Shown: positions 50,279-58,100 of the stretch, piece after piece
How positions within the stretch are numbered: position 1 is the stretch's first letter
Layout: each line of letters starts with the position of its first letter
Assembly: GCA_902774055.1 (NCBI GenBank)
Contig: CACYGX010000005.1
Coordinates: forward strand, 248,001 to 312,000
DNA: 64,000 nt
Direction: 5' to 3'
From: an uncultured Bacteroidales bacterium
GTDB taxonomy: Bacteria; Bacteroidota; Bacteroidia; Bacteroidales; Muribaculaceae
Made by a program: the position numbers and the translations under genes
Notes under the pieces: generated by a model
What the model was told of the DNA's origin: nothing
Seen by the model: only the letters and a program-made list of their open reading frames with translations
Database searches by the model: none

Positions 50279-51588
50279 GCAGTACGTCTCCACATAGGGT
50301 AAAACTAGAGACGTTGGGCTGCAAACTCAACTTCTCGGAGACTGCCACCATGCAATCGTTACTTGCCGAGCATGGCATCATGCCTGCCGCTCGTGGCGAG
50401 GTGCCCGACGTGTGTGTCGTCAACACCTGCAGTGTGACAGCCCTCGCCGATAGCAAATGCCGCCAGCACATCCGCCACCTTATCCGTCAGTTCCCTGATG
50501 CTCTGATGGTGGTCACTGGCTGCTATGCTCAGCTCAAGGGCAAGGAGATTGCCGAAATTCCTGGTGTAGATATCGTCTTGGGTAGCGAACACAAGGCTGA
50601 CATCGCCCGCTATATCCTGCAGTGGTTTGAAGACAGGCAGCAACGCTTGGAGGTGACTCCGTCGCTGGATATCCGCACTTTTTCGCCCTCATGCGACCGT
50701 GGCGATCGCACTCGCTACTGGCTCAAGGTGCAGGATGGCTGTGACTACTGGTGCAGTTATTGCACCATTCCCGCAGCCCGCGGTCGAAGCCGCAGCGGCA
50801 CCATAGTACAACTCACGGCCCAGGCTCGCGAGGTGGCAGCCGAGGGTGGCAAGGAGATTGTCATCACGGGCGTGAATATCGGTGACTTTGGCAAAAATAC
50901 AGGCGAGAACTTTCTCGATTTGCTGAAATCGCTCGATGAAATCGAGGGAATTGAGCGTTACCGCATCTCTTCGATCGAGCCCGACTTGCTGACCGACGAC
51001 ATTATTGACTGGTGTTCACGCTCGCGGGCTTTCATGCCGCATTTCCATATTCCGCTGCAGAGTGGCAGCGACCCCGTGTTGAAGTTGATGCGTCGCCACT
51101 ATGACCGACAGTTGTTTGCCGACAAGGTGCAGCGTTGCCGTGAGTTGATGCCCGACTGCTTCATCGGTGTGGACGTGATGGTGGGCACACGTGGCGAGAC
51201 GCCTGAACTGTTCGAGGATAGCTATAACTTCATCAAGTCCCTTGATGTCCAGCACCTGCATGTGTTCCCCTACAGCGAGCGCCCCGGCACCATGGCCCTG
51301 CGCATCCCTTATATTGTCACCCAGCAGGACAAGCAGCAGCGGGCGGCCCAGATGATTGCCCTGAGTGACGAGAAACAGGCCGAGTTCACGCGCCGTTACT
51401 TGGGCACCGTGCGTCCCGCCTTGCTGGAGCATGGTCGCGGCAAGGGCATGATGCACGGCTTCACCGACAACTACATTCGCGTGAATGTGGAGCCAGACAT
51501 GAGCCTGGCCAACCAGATCGTGAATGTGAAACTTCTGACCCTCAACGACGACCTCACCGTCGATGCCCAAGTCATACCCACTTTATAA
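50275..51588 (+). CDS. mtaB: tRNA t6A37 methylthiotransferase MtaB
   Basis: A 437-residue radical-SAM enzyme converting t6A37 to ms2t6A37. The N-terminal UPF0004 domain has LETLGCKLNFSETATMQSLL, VVNTCSVTALADSKCRQHIR and VTGCYAQLKGKEIAEI (three cluster cysteines). The radical-SAM motif CDYWCSYC has Cys156, Cys160 and Cys163. HIPLQSGSDPVLKLMRRHY and FPYSERPGTMA follow, with a C-terminal TRAM-like domain. ATG overlaps the rnr stop (ATGA). It shares substrate tRNAs with TcdA, encoded at 5699. Confidence 0.93.
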   Translation: MSSTSPHRVKLETLGCKLNFSETATMQSLLAEHGIMPAARGEVPDVCVVNTCSVTALADSKCRQHIRHLIRQFPDALMVVTGCYAQLKGKEIAEIPGVDIVLGSEHKADIARYILQWFEDRQQRLEVTPSLDIRTFSPSCDRGDRTRYWLKVQDGCDYWCSYCTIPAARGRSRSGTIVQLTAQAREVAAEGGKEIVITGVNIGDFGKNTGENFLDLLKSLDEIEGIERYRISSIEPDLLTDDIIDWCSRSRAFMPHFHIPLQSGSDPVLKLMRRHYDRQLFADKVQRCRELMPDCFIGVDVMVGTRGETPELFEDSYNFIKSLDVQHLHVFPYSERPGTMALRIPYIVTQQDKQQRAAQMIALSDEKQAEFTRRYLGTVRPALLEHGRGKGMMHGFTDNYIRVNVEPDMSLANQIVNVKLLTLNDDLTVDAQVIPTL

Positions 51589-51600
51589 TTTAATGTGTTG

Positions 51601-52629
51601 ATGAAACGAGTTGCTGTCATCATATTGAACTGGAACGGAGTCGATCTGCTGCGTCATTACTTGCCCACAGTGATTGCGGGAACCGATGACTCTATTGCCG
51701 ACATCATTGTTGCCGACAACGGCAGCTCCGATGGGAGCGTGCAGTTGCTTCACGAGGAGTTCCCAGGGATTAAAGTATTGAAGTTTGAACAGAATTACGG
51801 TTTTGCCGAGGGCTATAACCTGGCTATCGGCCAAACCATGTACCCCTATACCGTGCTGCTGAACAGCGACGTGCGCACGCCTGACGGCTGGCTCAATCCG
51901 TTGCTGGACTATATGGAAACCCACCCCCAAGTGGGTGCTGTGATGCCCAAGTTGCTGCACGACAGCGAGGACGACTCAGCGATGTTTGACTATGCTGGTG
52001 CTGCTGGCGGTTACATCGATTGCCACGGCTATCCCTATTGCCGCGGGCGCGTGTTTGAGTATGTCGAGGACGACCATGGGCAGTATGACGACGTCCCCAA
52101 GAGCGTTTTTTGGGCTACAGGCGCGTGCATGATGGTGCGCAGCCAGCTCTATCAGGACGTTGGCGGCTTGGATAAGGATTTCTTTGCCCACATGGAGGAA
52201 ATCGACCTGTGCTGGCGCATCCGCTTGGCGGGCAATGACTTGATGATGATTCCGTCGAGCCACGTCTATCACTTGGGCGGCGGCAGTTTGGCCTATGGCA
52301 ACCCCAGGAAGACTTACCTCAACTTCCGTAACAACCTGCTGTTGTTGCACAAGAACCTGCCCCAAGACGAGGGCAAGCGCCTGTTGCTGGTGCGCCGCTT
52401 GATGGATGCTCTCGCCTTTGGCATGGCCTTGGCTAAATTCCACTTCGGTGACGCCAGGGCGATTATCCGTGCCCACCGCGACTTCCGTAAGATGAGAAAA
52501 AACTACACTTCACAGCCCACTGTCAACCTGTTGAGGCAACTCCCCGAGGAACGCGTCAACATCATCACCGCCCACTACCTGCGTGGCGTGAAACGCTTCA
52601 CCGACCTGGAAATTCCAACTAAAAACTAA
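51601..52629 (+). CDS. Family 2 glycosyltransferase
   Basis: A 342-residue GT-A-type transferase. VAVIILNWNGVDLLRHYLPT opens the nucleotide-sugar fold; DNGSSDGSVQLL and GFAEGYNLAIG are typical of WcaE/rhamnosyltransferase-like GT2, and LLNSDVRTPDGWL provides the acidic metal site. DFFAHMEEIDLCWRIRLAG is the family ED-x-D-like acceptor region. It ends with an amphipathic region near 240-300 that may touch the membrane. The acceptor is unknown. It starts 12 bp after mtaB; GTG and TTG codons just upstream are alternative starts. Confidence 0.88.
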   Translation: MKRVAVIILNWNGVDLLRHYLPTVIAGTDDSIADIIVADNGSSDGSVQLLHEEFPGIKVLKFEQNYGFAEGYNLAIGQTMYPYTVLLNSDVRTPDGWLNPLLDYMETHPQVGAVMPKLLHDSEDDSAMFDYAGAAGGYIDCHGYPYCRGRVFEYVEDDHGQYDDVPKSVFWATGACMMVRSQLYQDVGGLDKDFFAHMEEIDLCWRIRLAGNDLMMIPSSHVYHLGGGSLAYGNPRKTYLNFRNNLLLLHKNLPQDEGKRLLLVRRLMDALAFGMALAKFHFGDARAIIRAHRDFRKMRKNYTSQPTVNLLRQLPEERVNIITAHYLRGVKRFTDLEIPTKN

Positions 52630-52672
52630 GGACTAAGGACTGAGGACTAAGGACTAAAAACTAAACAACAAT
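52619..52672 (+). repeat. Tandem CTAAGGA repeats upstream of the aldo/keto reductase
   Basis: ACTAAGGACTAAGGACTGAG and following bases form four to five near-identical 7-bp units spanning the glycosyltransferase stop and ending 10 bp before the next ATG. Similar short CTAGGGA/CTAGAAA units precede the DUF3098 and truB start codons. Confidence 0.6.
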
Positions 52673-53791
52673 ATGAGAAAGCTTGGATTTGGATTGATGC
52701 GTCTGCCGCTGGTAAACCCCGATGACCAGTCGAGTATTGACATTGAGAAGTTTAAGGCGATGGCCGACAGGTTCATCGAGCGTGGTTTCACCTACTTTGA
52801 CACGGCCTATCCCTATCACGGCGGCAAGAGCGAGGAAGCGTTGCGCGAGGCCGTTGTTAAGCGATATCCGCGCGAAGCCTTCACGGTGACCAGCAAGATG
52901 CCCGTCTGGGCCATCAAGGAACAGGACGACTTGGAGCGCATCTTCAACGAGCAGCTAGAGCGCTGCGGCGTGGATTACTTTGACTACTACTGGCTGCATG
53001 CCCTCAACCGCGAGCGCGTCGAGGTGATGGACCAGATGGACGGTTGGGGCTTTATTGTCCGCAAGAAGGCCGAAGGCAAGATACGCCACGTAGGCTTCTC
53101 GTTCCACGACGACTCGGCGTTGCTGCGCGAAATCCTGGAGAAACATCCCGACATGGAATACGTCCAGTTGCAGATCAACTACCTCGACTGGGACAGTCCC
53201 GCCATCGAGAGCAAGACCTGCTATGACCTGTGTGTCAAGCACGGCAAGCCCGTCATCGTCATGGAGCCTGTCAAGGGCGGTTCGCTTGCCCGTGTCCCTG
53301 AGGCCATCGAGCGCTTGTTCAAGGACTATAATCCCGATGCCAGCCCCGCGTCGTGGGCCATCCGCTACTGCGCTTCGTTGCCCAATGTGTTGACCGTCCT
53401 CAGTGGCATGAGCACCATGGAGCAGCTCGATGACAACACCACCTATATGCAGGATTTCCAACCCCTCAACGACGAGGAACAGGCCATTATCGCCCAGGCG
53501 ACCCAAGTGATCCGCGACGCCATTGCCATCCCTTGCACCGCCTGCCGCTACTGCGCTGAAGGCTGTCCGCAGCAGATTGCCATTCCCGAGTACTTCAACC
53601 TGTACAACATCGTGCAGCAGTTCCCCGAGTTGAAGAGTAACAGCAAGCTCTATCATGACCTGATCGCCAAGAGCCACGGCCTTGCCAATGAGTGCCTCGA
53701 GTGTGGCCAATGCGAGGCCCAGTGCCCCCAGCACATCGACATCATCGACAACCTCAAACTCGTCGCCGAGACCTTCGAAGAGGTAAAATAG
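52673..53791 (+). CDS. Aldo/keto reductase with C-terminal 4Fe-4S domain
   Basis: A 372-residue cytosolic relative of the Tat-exported enzyme at 22583. The barrel has KLGFGLMRLPL, TYFDTAYPYHGGKSEEALRE (catalytic Asp/Tyr) and FDYYWLHALNRE. The C-terminus has CTACRYCAEGCPQQIAIPEY and CLECGQCEAQCPQHIDI, two cysteine motifs. It lacks a signal peptide. Members of this family reduce aldehydes or ketones; which donor feeds the clusters is unknown. Confidence 0.9.
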   Translation: MRKLGFGLMRLPLVNPDDQSSIDIEKFKAMADRFIERGFTYFDTAYPYHGGKSEEALREAVVKRYPREAFTVTSKMPVWAIKEQDDLERIFNEQLERCGVDYFDYYWLHALNRERVEVMDQMDGWGFIVRKKAEGKIRHVGFSFHDDSALLREILEKHPDMEYVQLQINYLDWDSPAIESKTCYDLCVKHGKPVIVMEPVKGGSLARVPEAIERLFKDYNPDASPASWAIRYCASLPNVLTVLSGMSTMEQLDDNTTYMQDFQPLNDEEQAIIAQATQVIRDAIAIPCTACRYCAEGCPQQIAIPEYFNLYNIVQQFPELKSNSKLYHDLIAKSHGLANECLECGQCEAQCPQHIDIIDNLKLVAETFEEVK

Positions 53792-53848
53792 AGAAGGATT
53801 ATTTTTGCAAGCCAGAGGCTTGCAATACCTCGACGGTGAAGAGGCGTC

Positions 53849-53977
53849 AAAAAGCAATGGGTGCGTTTTTACCTTCGTTTTTATAACCCATTGATTTCCA
53901 GTGTTTCCTTTGAGGGTTCCATTCAAAATAGGGTGGAGCGGAACTGTTAATGAAGTGTTAAAAGCATTATAGTCCTC
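53849..53977 (-). ncRNA. Candidate minus-strand small RNA, about 129 nt
   Basis: -7 element TACCTTTG lies at 53984-53991 on the minus strand. The transcript would end in the hairpin CAATGGGT/ACCCATTG (53855-53893) followed by CTTTTTG. No reading frame of note. No -33 at 19 bp was found. Confidence 0.4.
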
Positions 53978-54084
53978 ATAGTGCAAAGGTAGGACAAACT
54001 CCATCATCCTACTATGCCAAAAAGTTTGGGGCCCTACTGGACGGGCTGGATGGACTGGACCGCCGCTGACGCGGCTCAACTGGA

Positions 54085-54109
54085 CGGCCACGCCAAGGCG
54101 AGGCCCTAC
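54085..54109 (+). repeat. Dispersed 25-bp palindromic repeat, copy 3
   Basis: Identical to 36962-36986; followed by AAGCGTTCGAA, which recurs as AAGCATTCGAA after copy 4. Confidence 0.8.
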
Positions 54110-54205
54110 AAGCGTTCGAAGGGCTAACATTTTTGCTGTTTTTATGAGGTATCTATGAATAGTAATTAATTAAGGGCGCAAAAAGTAATAAAAACGCAAA
54201 AATAC

Positions 54206-54236
54206 TTTGTTCATTCGAAAATAGTGAGTAATTTTG
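54206..54236 (+). promoter_or_regulatory. Consensus promoter of RNA unit A (TTTG-N19-TAATTTTG)
   Basis: -33 TTTG at 54206-54209 and -7 TAATTTTG at 54229-54236 with a 19-bp spacer. The predicted start is near 54242. Confidence 0.65.
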
Positions 54237-54254
54237 CACCGTCTAATTGTTACC

Positions 54255-54344
54255 ATGAACCGTAGTGTGACATGGTTGCAAGAAGACATCGCAGTCATGC
54301 GATACTTTTTGATTCTTGTTTCGGAAAAATCGGCAATTTTTTAA
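54255..54344 (+). CDS. Doubtful 29-residue reading frame inside RNA unit A
   Basis: ATG-to-TAA frame encoding MNRSVTWLQEDIAVMRYFLI and nine more residues, starting 13 nt after the predicted transcript start. The second half lies in the repeated 50-bp segment, where unit B has no corresponding frame. Probably not a protein gene, though a leader peptide is possible. Confidence 0.18.
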   Translation: MNRSVTWLQEDIAVMRYFLILVSEKSAIF

Positions 54345-54357
54345 GAAGCAATCAAGA
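54308..54357 (+). repeat. 50-bp direct repeat, copy in unit A
   Basis: It matches 54875-54925 except for one inserted A. It begins TTTGATTCTTGTTTCGG and ends AAGAAGCAATCAAGA; its ends TTGATT and AATCAA can pair. Confidence 0.85.
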
Positions 54358-54874
54358 AAAGTTCAACTGGAATAGGATTGAATCTGTATTACATTCTAAC
54401 ACGTGGACTTTTAGCTTGCCAATGATTGCTTAGGTGTTTGCCGATACCTCCGAAACATTGGCACGGGCATAGAAGTCCATGTTTTTTTCAAAGGTATCCA
54501 TGACATGAATGATTACTATGAGATATAATCAGTGCTAATGCTGAATTTGGTCAAAAAATACAAACTAAACCGCTGTATATCAGCGGGTTTTACCCCCCCC
54601 TCACAGTCGTTCTCAAATGTGAGGATGTGGTACGATGTTCCATTTTCGGTACTGGATTCTTCTTGCCCGGATGCCTTCATCGGGGTAAAGTGTTTGTGCA
54701 ATACATTAATGTGTGTTGCGGCCGTTCTCGTGACAGCGACATGGCAGTCGCCGGCAGATGCTTCGGTGTCATGTCTTCAATTCATGGATGAATGGAGTAA
54801 TTGTGTGTTCATGCTAGCTTAAATGCCTATGTAAAAACCTGAAATCATCAGACTACATATCTACACATCTTTTA

Positions 54875-54925
54875 TTTGATTCTTGTTTCGGAAAAATCGG
54901 CAAATTTTTTAAGAAGCAATCAAGA
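54875..54925 (+). repeat. 51-bp direct repeat, copy in unit B
   Basis: Second copy, 567 bp downstream of the first. Almost complete conservation between copies while flanks diverge points to selection on RNA or DNA structure, or to recent duplication. Confidence 0.85.
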
Positions 54926-55051
54926 GTGAGATAATTGACCCCAATCCACGTGTGCGCGCGGACTTATATCTCTAGCTCGACAAAGTAATTGATTGCCTAA
55001 AAACCGATGGAAACCGAAACGTGAGCTCAAGATAAAGAGTCCGCGTTTTTT
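54875..55051 (+). ncRNA. Structured RNA unit B with terminator
   Basis: It contains the 51-bp repeat followed by a rod hairpin: CGCGGACT (54957-54964)/AGTCCGCG (55038-55045), TATCT (54967-54971)/AGATA (55030-55034), AGCTC (54974-54978)/GAGCT (55023-55027), then TTTTTT. The loop keeps TTGATTGCCTA and CCGAT...CCGAAAC as in unit A although stem sequences differ. CCGAT (55004-55008) and CCGAAAC (55014-55020) are complementary to ATCGG (54896-54900) and GTTTCGG (54885-54891) of its own repeat. The -7 candidate (TTTATTTG) is imperfect, so unit B may be read from upstream. It lies 106 bp before the 1567-residue gene. Confidence 0.5.
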
Positions 55052-55108
55052 ATTGTATGTGGTGATCTCAGCAAATATAACTCGTTAACCAGACGCTATA
55101 TATTATAT

Positions 55109-55116
55109 TAATTTTG
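55109..55116 (+). promoter_or_regulatory. -7 element TAATTTTG for the 1567-residue protein
   Basis: Exact TAnnTTTG, 40 bp before the ATG and after the terminator of unit B. Confidence 0.45.
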
Positions 55117-55156
55117 ATTTTTTTGTAACATTAATAATAACTAAATCAGACGAAAG

Positions 55157-58100
55157 ATGAAATTATTTACTCTTGCACGTCTCATGGTTGTGATAGCAAT
55201 CATGAGTCTCGCGGCTCAATTACAGGCCGCGCAAGTCTTTCTTGATGCTCAGGCTCCGTACAGCGACAGCAATCCGCAGTGGAAAGTATGGGCCTGGGCC
55301 GATGGCCAAAATGGCTATTGGGTACAAGGCAATGACATTGTCGTCTTGAGCAATGGTCTCATTGAGGCTACGGTCAACGAAGACAACTTCCAGTTTGTCC
55401 GTTGTAGCTCTGACGGCAACACGGAGTGGAACCGTACTGTAAACCTGAGAACTGTTGCCGACGCTACCTACACCATCACCGGTTGGGGCAGTGGCGGTGG
55501 AATGACGGTCGATGTGACCAATCCCACCTACAACACTGTGACCCTTGACCTGTCGAAGGTGAGCGAGACGGACAATGTGTGGTATGCGTGGGCTTTTGCT
55601 ACGGGCGGTAACGGTTCGTGGGTTGCCGGCACGCAATCGGGCAACGATATTGAATTCAACGTTGCCAGTCTCAAGGACAAGGTTATCTTTGTCCGCATGA
55701 ATGCCAATGGCGCTCCCTCATGGAATAATGGCGTCAAGTTGAACCAGACCGATGACCTGACGTTACAGCCTGATGGCACATACGTTATCACCAACCTGGA
55801 AAGTACCAACATGACTGGTTACTGGAAAACCTCGGTTTGGCATCAGGATCCCAATGGTGACCCGGATTCTTACTTGGGCAATCGCCGAGCTCTCGTTGGC
55901 CGCCATTGCATGGTTAACAAGCTCATCAATGTGGTGGGCGTAGGATCTTGGATTACCGATCTCAACAACCTCGTTGATGAGGACTTGAGCAACTATGCCA
56001 CCTTCCCCAAGATTGCTGATGTGGGCGTGGGTGTGAACCCCGTGACCAGTGTGCGTGATACCAAGAATCACTACGCTGCCGGTACAACCGCAGGCTTCAA
56101 TGTGGTGCTGGCAGCTGATGCGTCATTGCTTGGCCTTGATTTGGCCAACTGCTTTGCCATCGCGTTCTATCTTGAAGGCGAATTGCAGCAGACCGTGGCC
56201 GTCGATGCAGGTCAAGCCTTCGGTGGCATCGGCCTGTCATTGATTACCTTGCCGGGTTCAGACGAAGTCAGTCTTGACATCTCGGCAACGGCTCCTTGTG
56301 AGTTCGATGAAATCGCGTTGATGCCTGCTGGTGTGCAAGCCGATGTTGCCAGCGCAGCCAGCATTCGTTATGCCTTTGTGGGCGACCTTATTAAGCATAC
56401 CATCACCCAAACTTCAATGCAGAACTATGCTGAAGATCATGGTCGCCTGCCGTTCACTCTCGACCAGGGTGTTATACCACGTGATGGAAGGGAAAATGGT
56501 ATAATATTAGTTGGATACGGTTACTGGGCAGGTAGTGACCTGATTAACGATGACTTGACAGATGGTGTGGCCTGGGGATTGCTTTCGGTAGGAACAGCAA
56601 TGGATGCTCGAATCGGTGCCGCTATGAACCGTCAAGATCCTGATCAGTCTCAGCCCTTCAAGGCAGGCTCAACTGTGGGCTTTAGTTATGGTAGTGGTAG
56701 CCTCTTAAACCTCCCCTTGGGTGATGCGATTCGCATCAGGCTTTATGAAGGTCACTGGGTAGAAAAATCATCACTTGTTTATGGTACCTACTATGAGTAT
56801 GAGGAAACTGAAGTACAAGACGAGAGCGTGAAGATTAATGTTTTGTCGCTTAAATTGATTCATGGTGGTGATTACCAGGTGACCATCACTGCCGATCATG
56901 ACTTCTCGCATGCGCGCATTTCGTTCCCCACAGGATTGAATCTTAACGTTGGTGGCACTAAGGTGAAATATGCCTTCATTTGTGATCCTGTTGAGGGTTA
57001 TCACAAGTGCAACCTGGGCGTGAGCGCTAATGTGGCCCTGTGTGCCGACGATACCCAGTATCAGTTGACCGCCAATGGTGGTGTTCCTGTTACCTGGACG
57101 CTGGTTGATGCTCCTGCTGGTTCCACCGCTACTGTGGATGCTCAGACGGGTCTGCTCACTGGCATCGATGTTGAGGGTGAGTATCGCGTTCGCGCTACCG
57201 CTGCCGATGGCTGCTATGACGAGATCGTAGTGAAGAGCGGTCTGGATTTCGATACCCGCTGCGACATGCCCATCTCTGGTGATGAGACAGAGTATGTTTT
57301 GAGCGAAGAGCTGCCTGGCGCTGATGGTGCCCTGATTAATATCAACGGCTACCTGCTGAACAAGGAGAACGTGCTCAATGCCAACTATAATGACTATGCC
57401 ACCTTCAACAGCGCGCTTGACGCTACCGTCGTCGAGAACCTGCCCATCGTGGGTGTGAAGAAGGTAAATGGCAATTTCTCCACTGGCTCCAAACGCCGTG
57501 TGGGCTTCGTGGTAGAGACCAAATCGACGGGCCTGAGTGCTGACGTTGCCGACCTGTTCAATATCCGCTGCTACAAGAACGGCGTGAGGACCTATTGGAA
57601 AGTGATTGACGAGACCAACGTGGTTAAAGCCAAGGTCATCGGCTCTGATAAGGTGCAGAAACTGCGCTACTCTATCGAGGTTCCCGCCGGTGTGGAATTT
57701 GACGAGTTCGCATTGTGGAAGAGCGGTGTGCTCGATCTTGAAATTGAGCGCTTCAAGGTTTACTACGCCTTTGACGAGGACGCCGAGGGTCAGGATGCTC
57801 CCGACGACTGTGGCGACCCGCTGGGTTGTGCAGGAAAGATGGTTTCCATCTATGACAACGCTACGCTGAACAGCAACGAGATCCAGTTTGCCGGTGCTAT
57901 CAATGCCGCCAATGTGGTCGATAACCTGAGCTTCCTGGTAGATGATGATTTAAATACCGGTGTCAGTGTGACCAATACTGTATCGGCTGGTAACGGCATC
58001 GTGTTTGCCGTTGACCTGGGCCGTGTTTACAGCCCGAGGCACCAGATTGGTATCGTGCTTGACAGCAAGACTTATCTTGCTAACGCTAAGGTAGGTAACT

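Larger units (their letters stand above)
54242..54488 (+). ncRNA. Structured RNA unit A
   Basis: It begins after a consensus promoter and ends in a long rod hairpin with TTTTTTT at 54482-54488. Stem parts: GGACTT (54405-54410)/AAGTCC (54473-54478), GCCAATG (54418-54424)/CATTGGC (54456-54462), AGGT (54432-54435)/ACCT (54446-54449). A 50-nt segment (54308-54357), repeated in unit B, contains GTTTCGG-N4-ATCGGC. That string is the reverse complement of the apical GCCGAT-N4-CCGAAAC (54440-54456). A 29-codon frame (54255-54344) lies in the 5' part but is not conserved in unit B. No known RNA family is recognised. Confidence 0.5.
53792..55156. other. 1,365-bp region without a convincing protein gene
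   Basis: In order: hairpin GCAAGCC/GGCTTGC (53807-53823); minus-strand candidate RNA (53849-53977); palindromic repeat copy 3 (54085); consensus promoter (54206-54236); structured RNA unit A (to 54488). Then follow a hairpin CCGCTG/CAGCGG with GTTTT tail (54570-54590), a C8 run (54593-54600) beside CCTCACA/TGTGAGG, structured RNA unit B (54875-55051), and the promoter of the large gene (55109). Minus-strand frames here look like chance. Confidence 0.6.

Noticed and set aside
52955-54130. 391-codon minus-strand frame overlapping the aldo/keto reductase
   Set aside because: It is mostly the antisense of a clear Fe-S aldo/keto reductase; G/C-rich third positions of the real gene keep the opposite frame open.
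54593-54600. C8 homopolymer as a phase-variation switch
   Set aside because: It does not lie in a coding frame or between promoter elements that I can identify.
54516-54701. 61-codon minus-strand frame between RNA units A and B
   Set aside because: It crosses a hairpin and a C8 run, shows no family resemblance and has no promoter.
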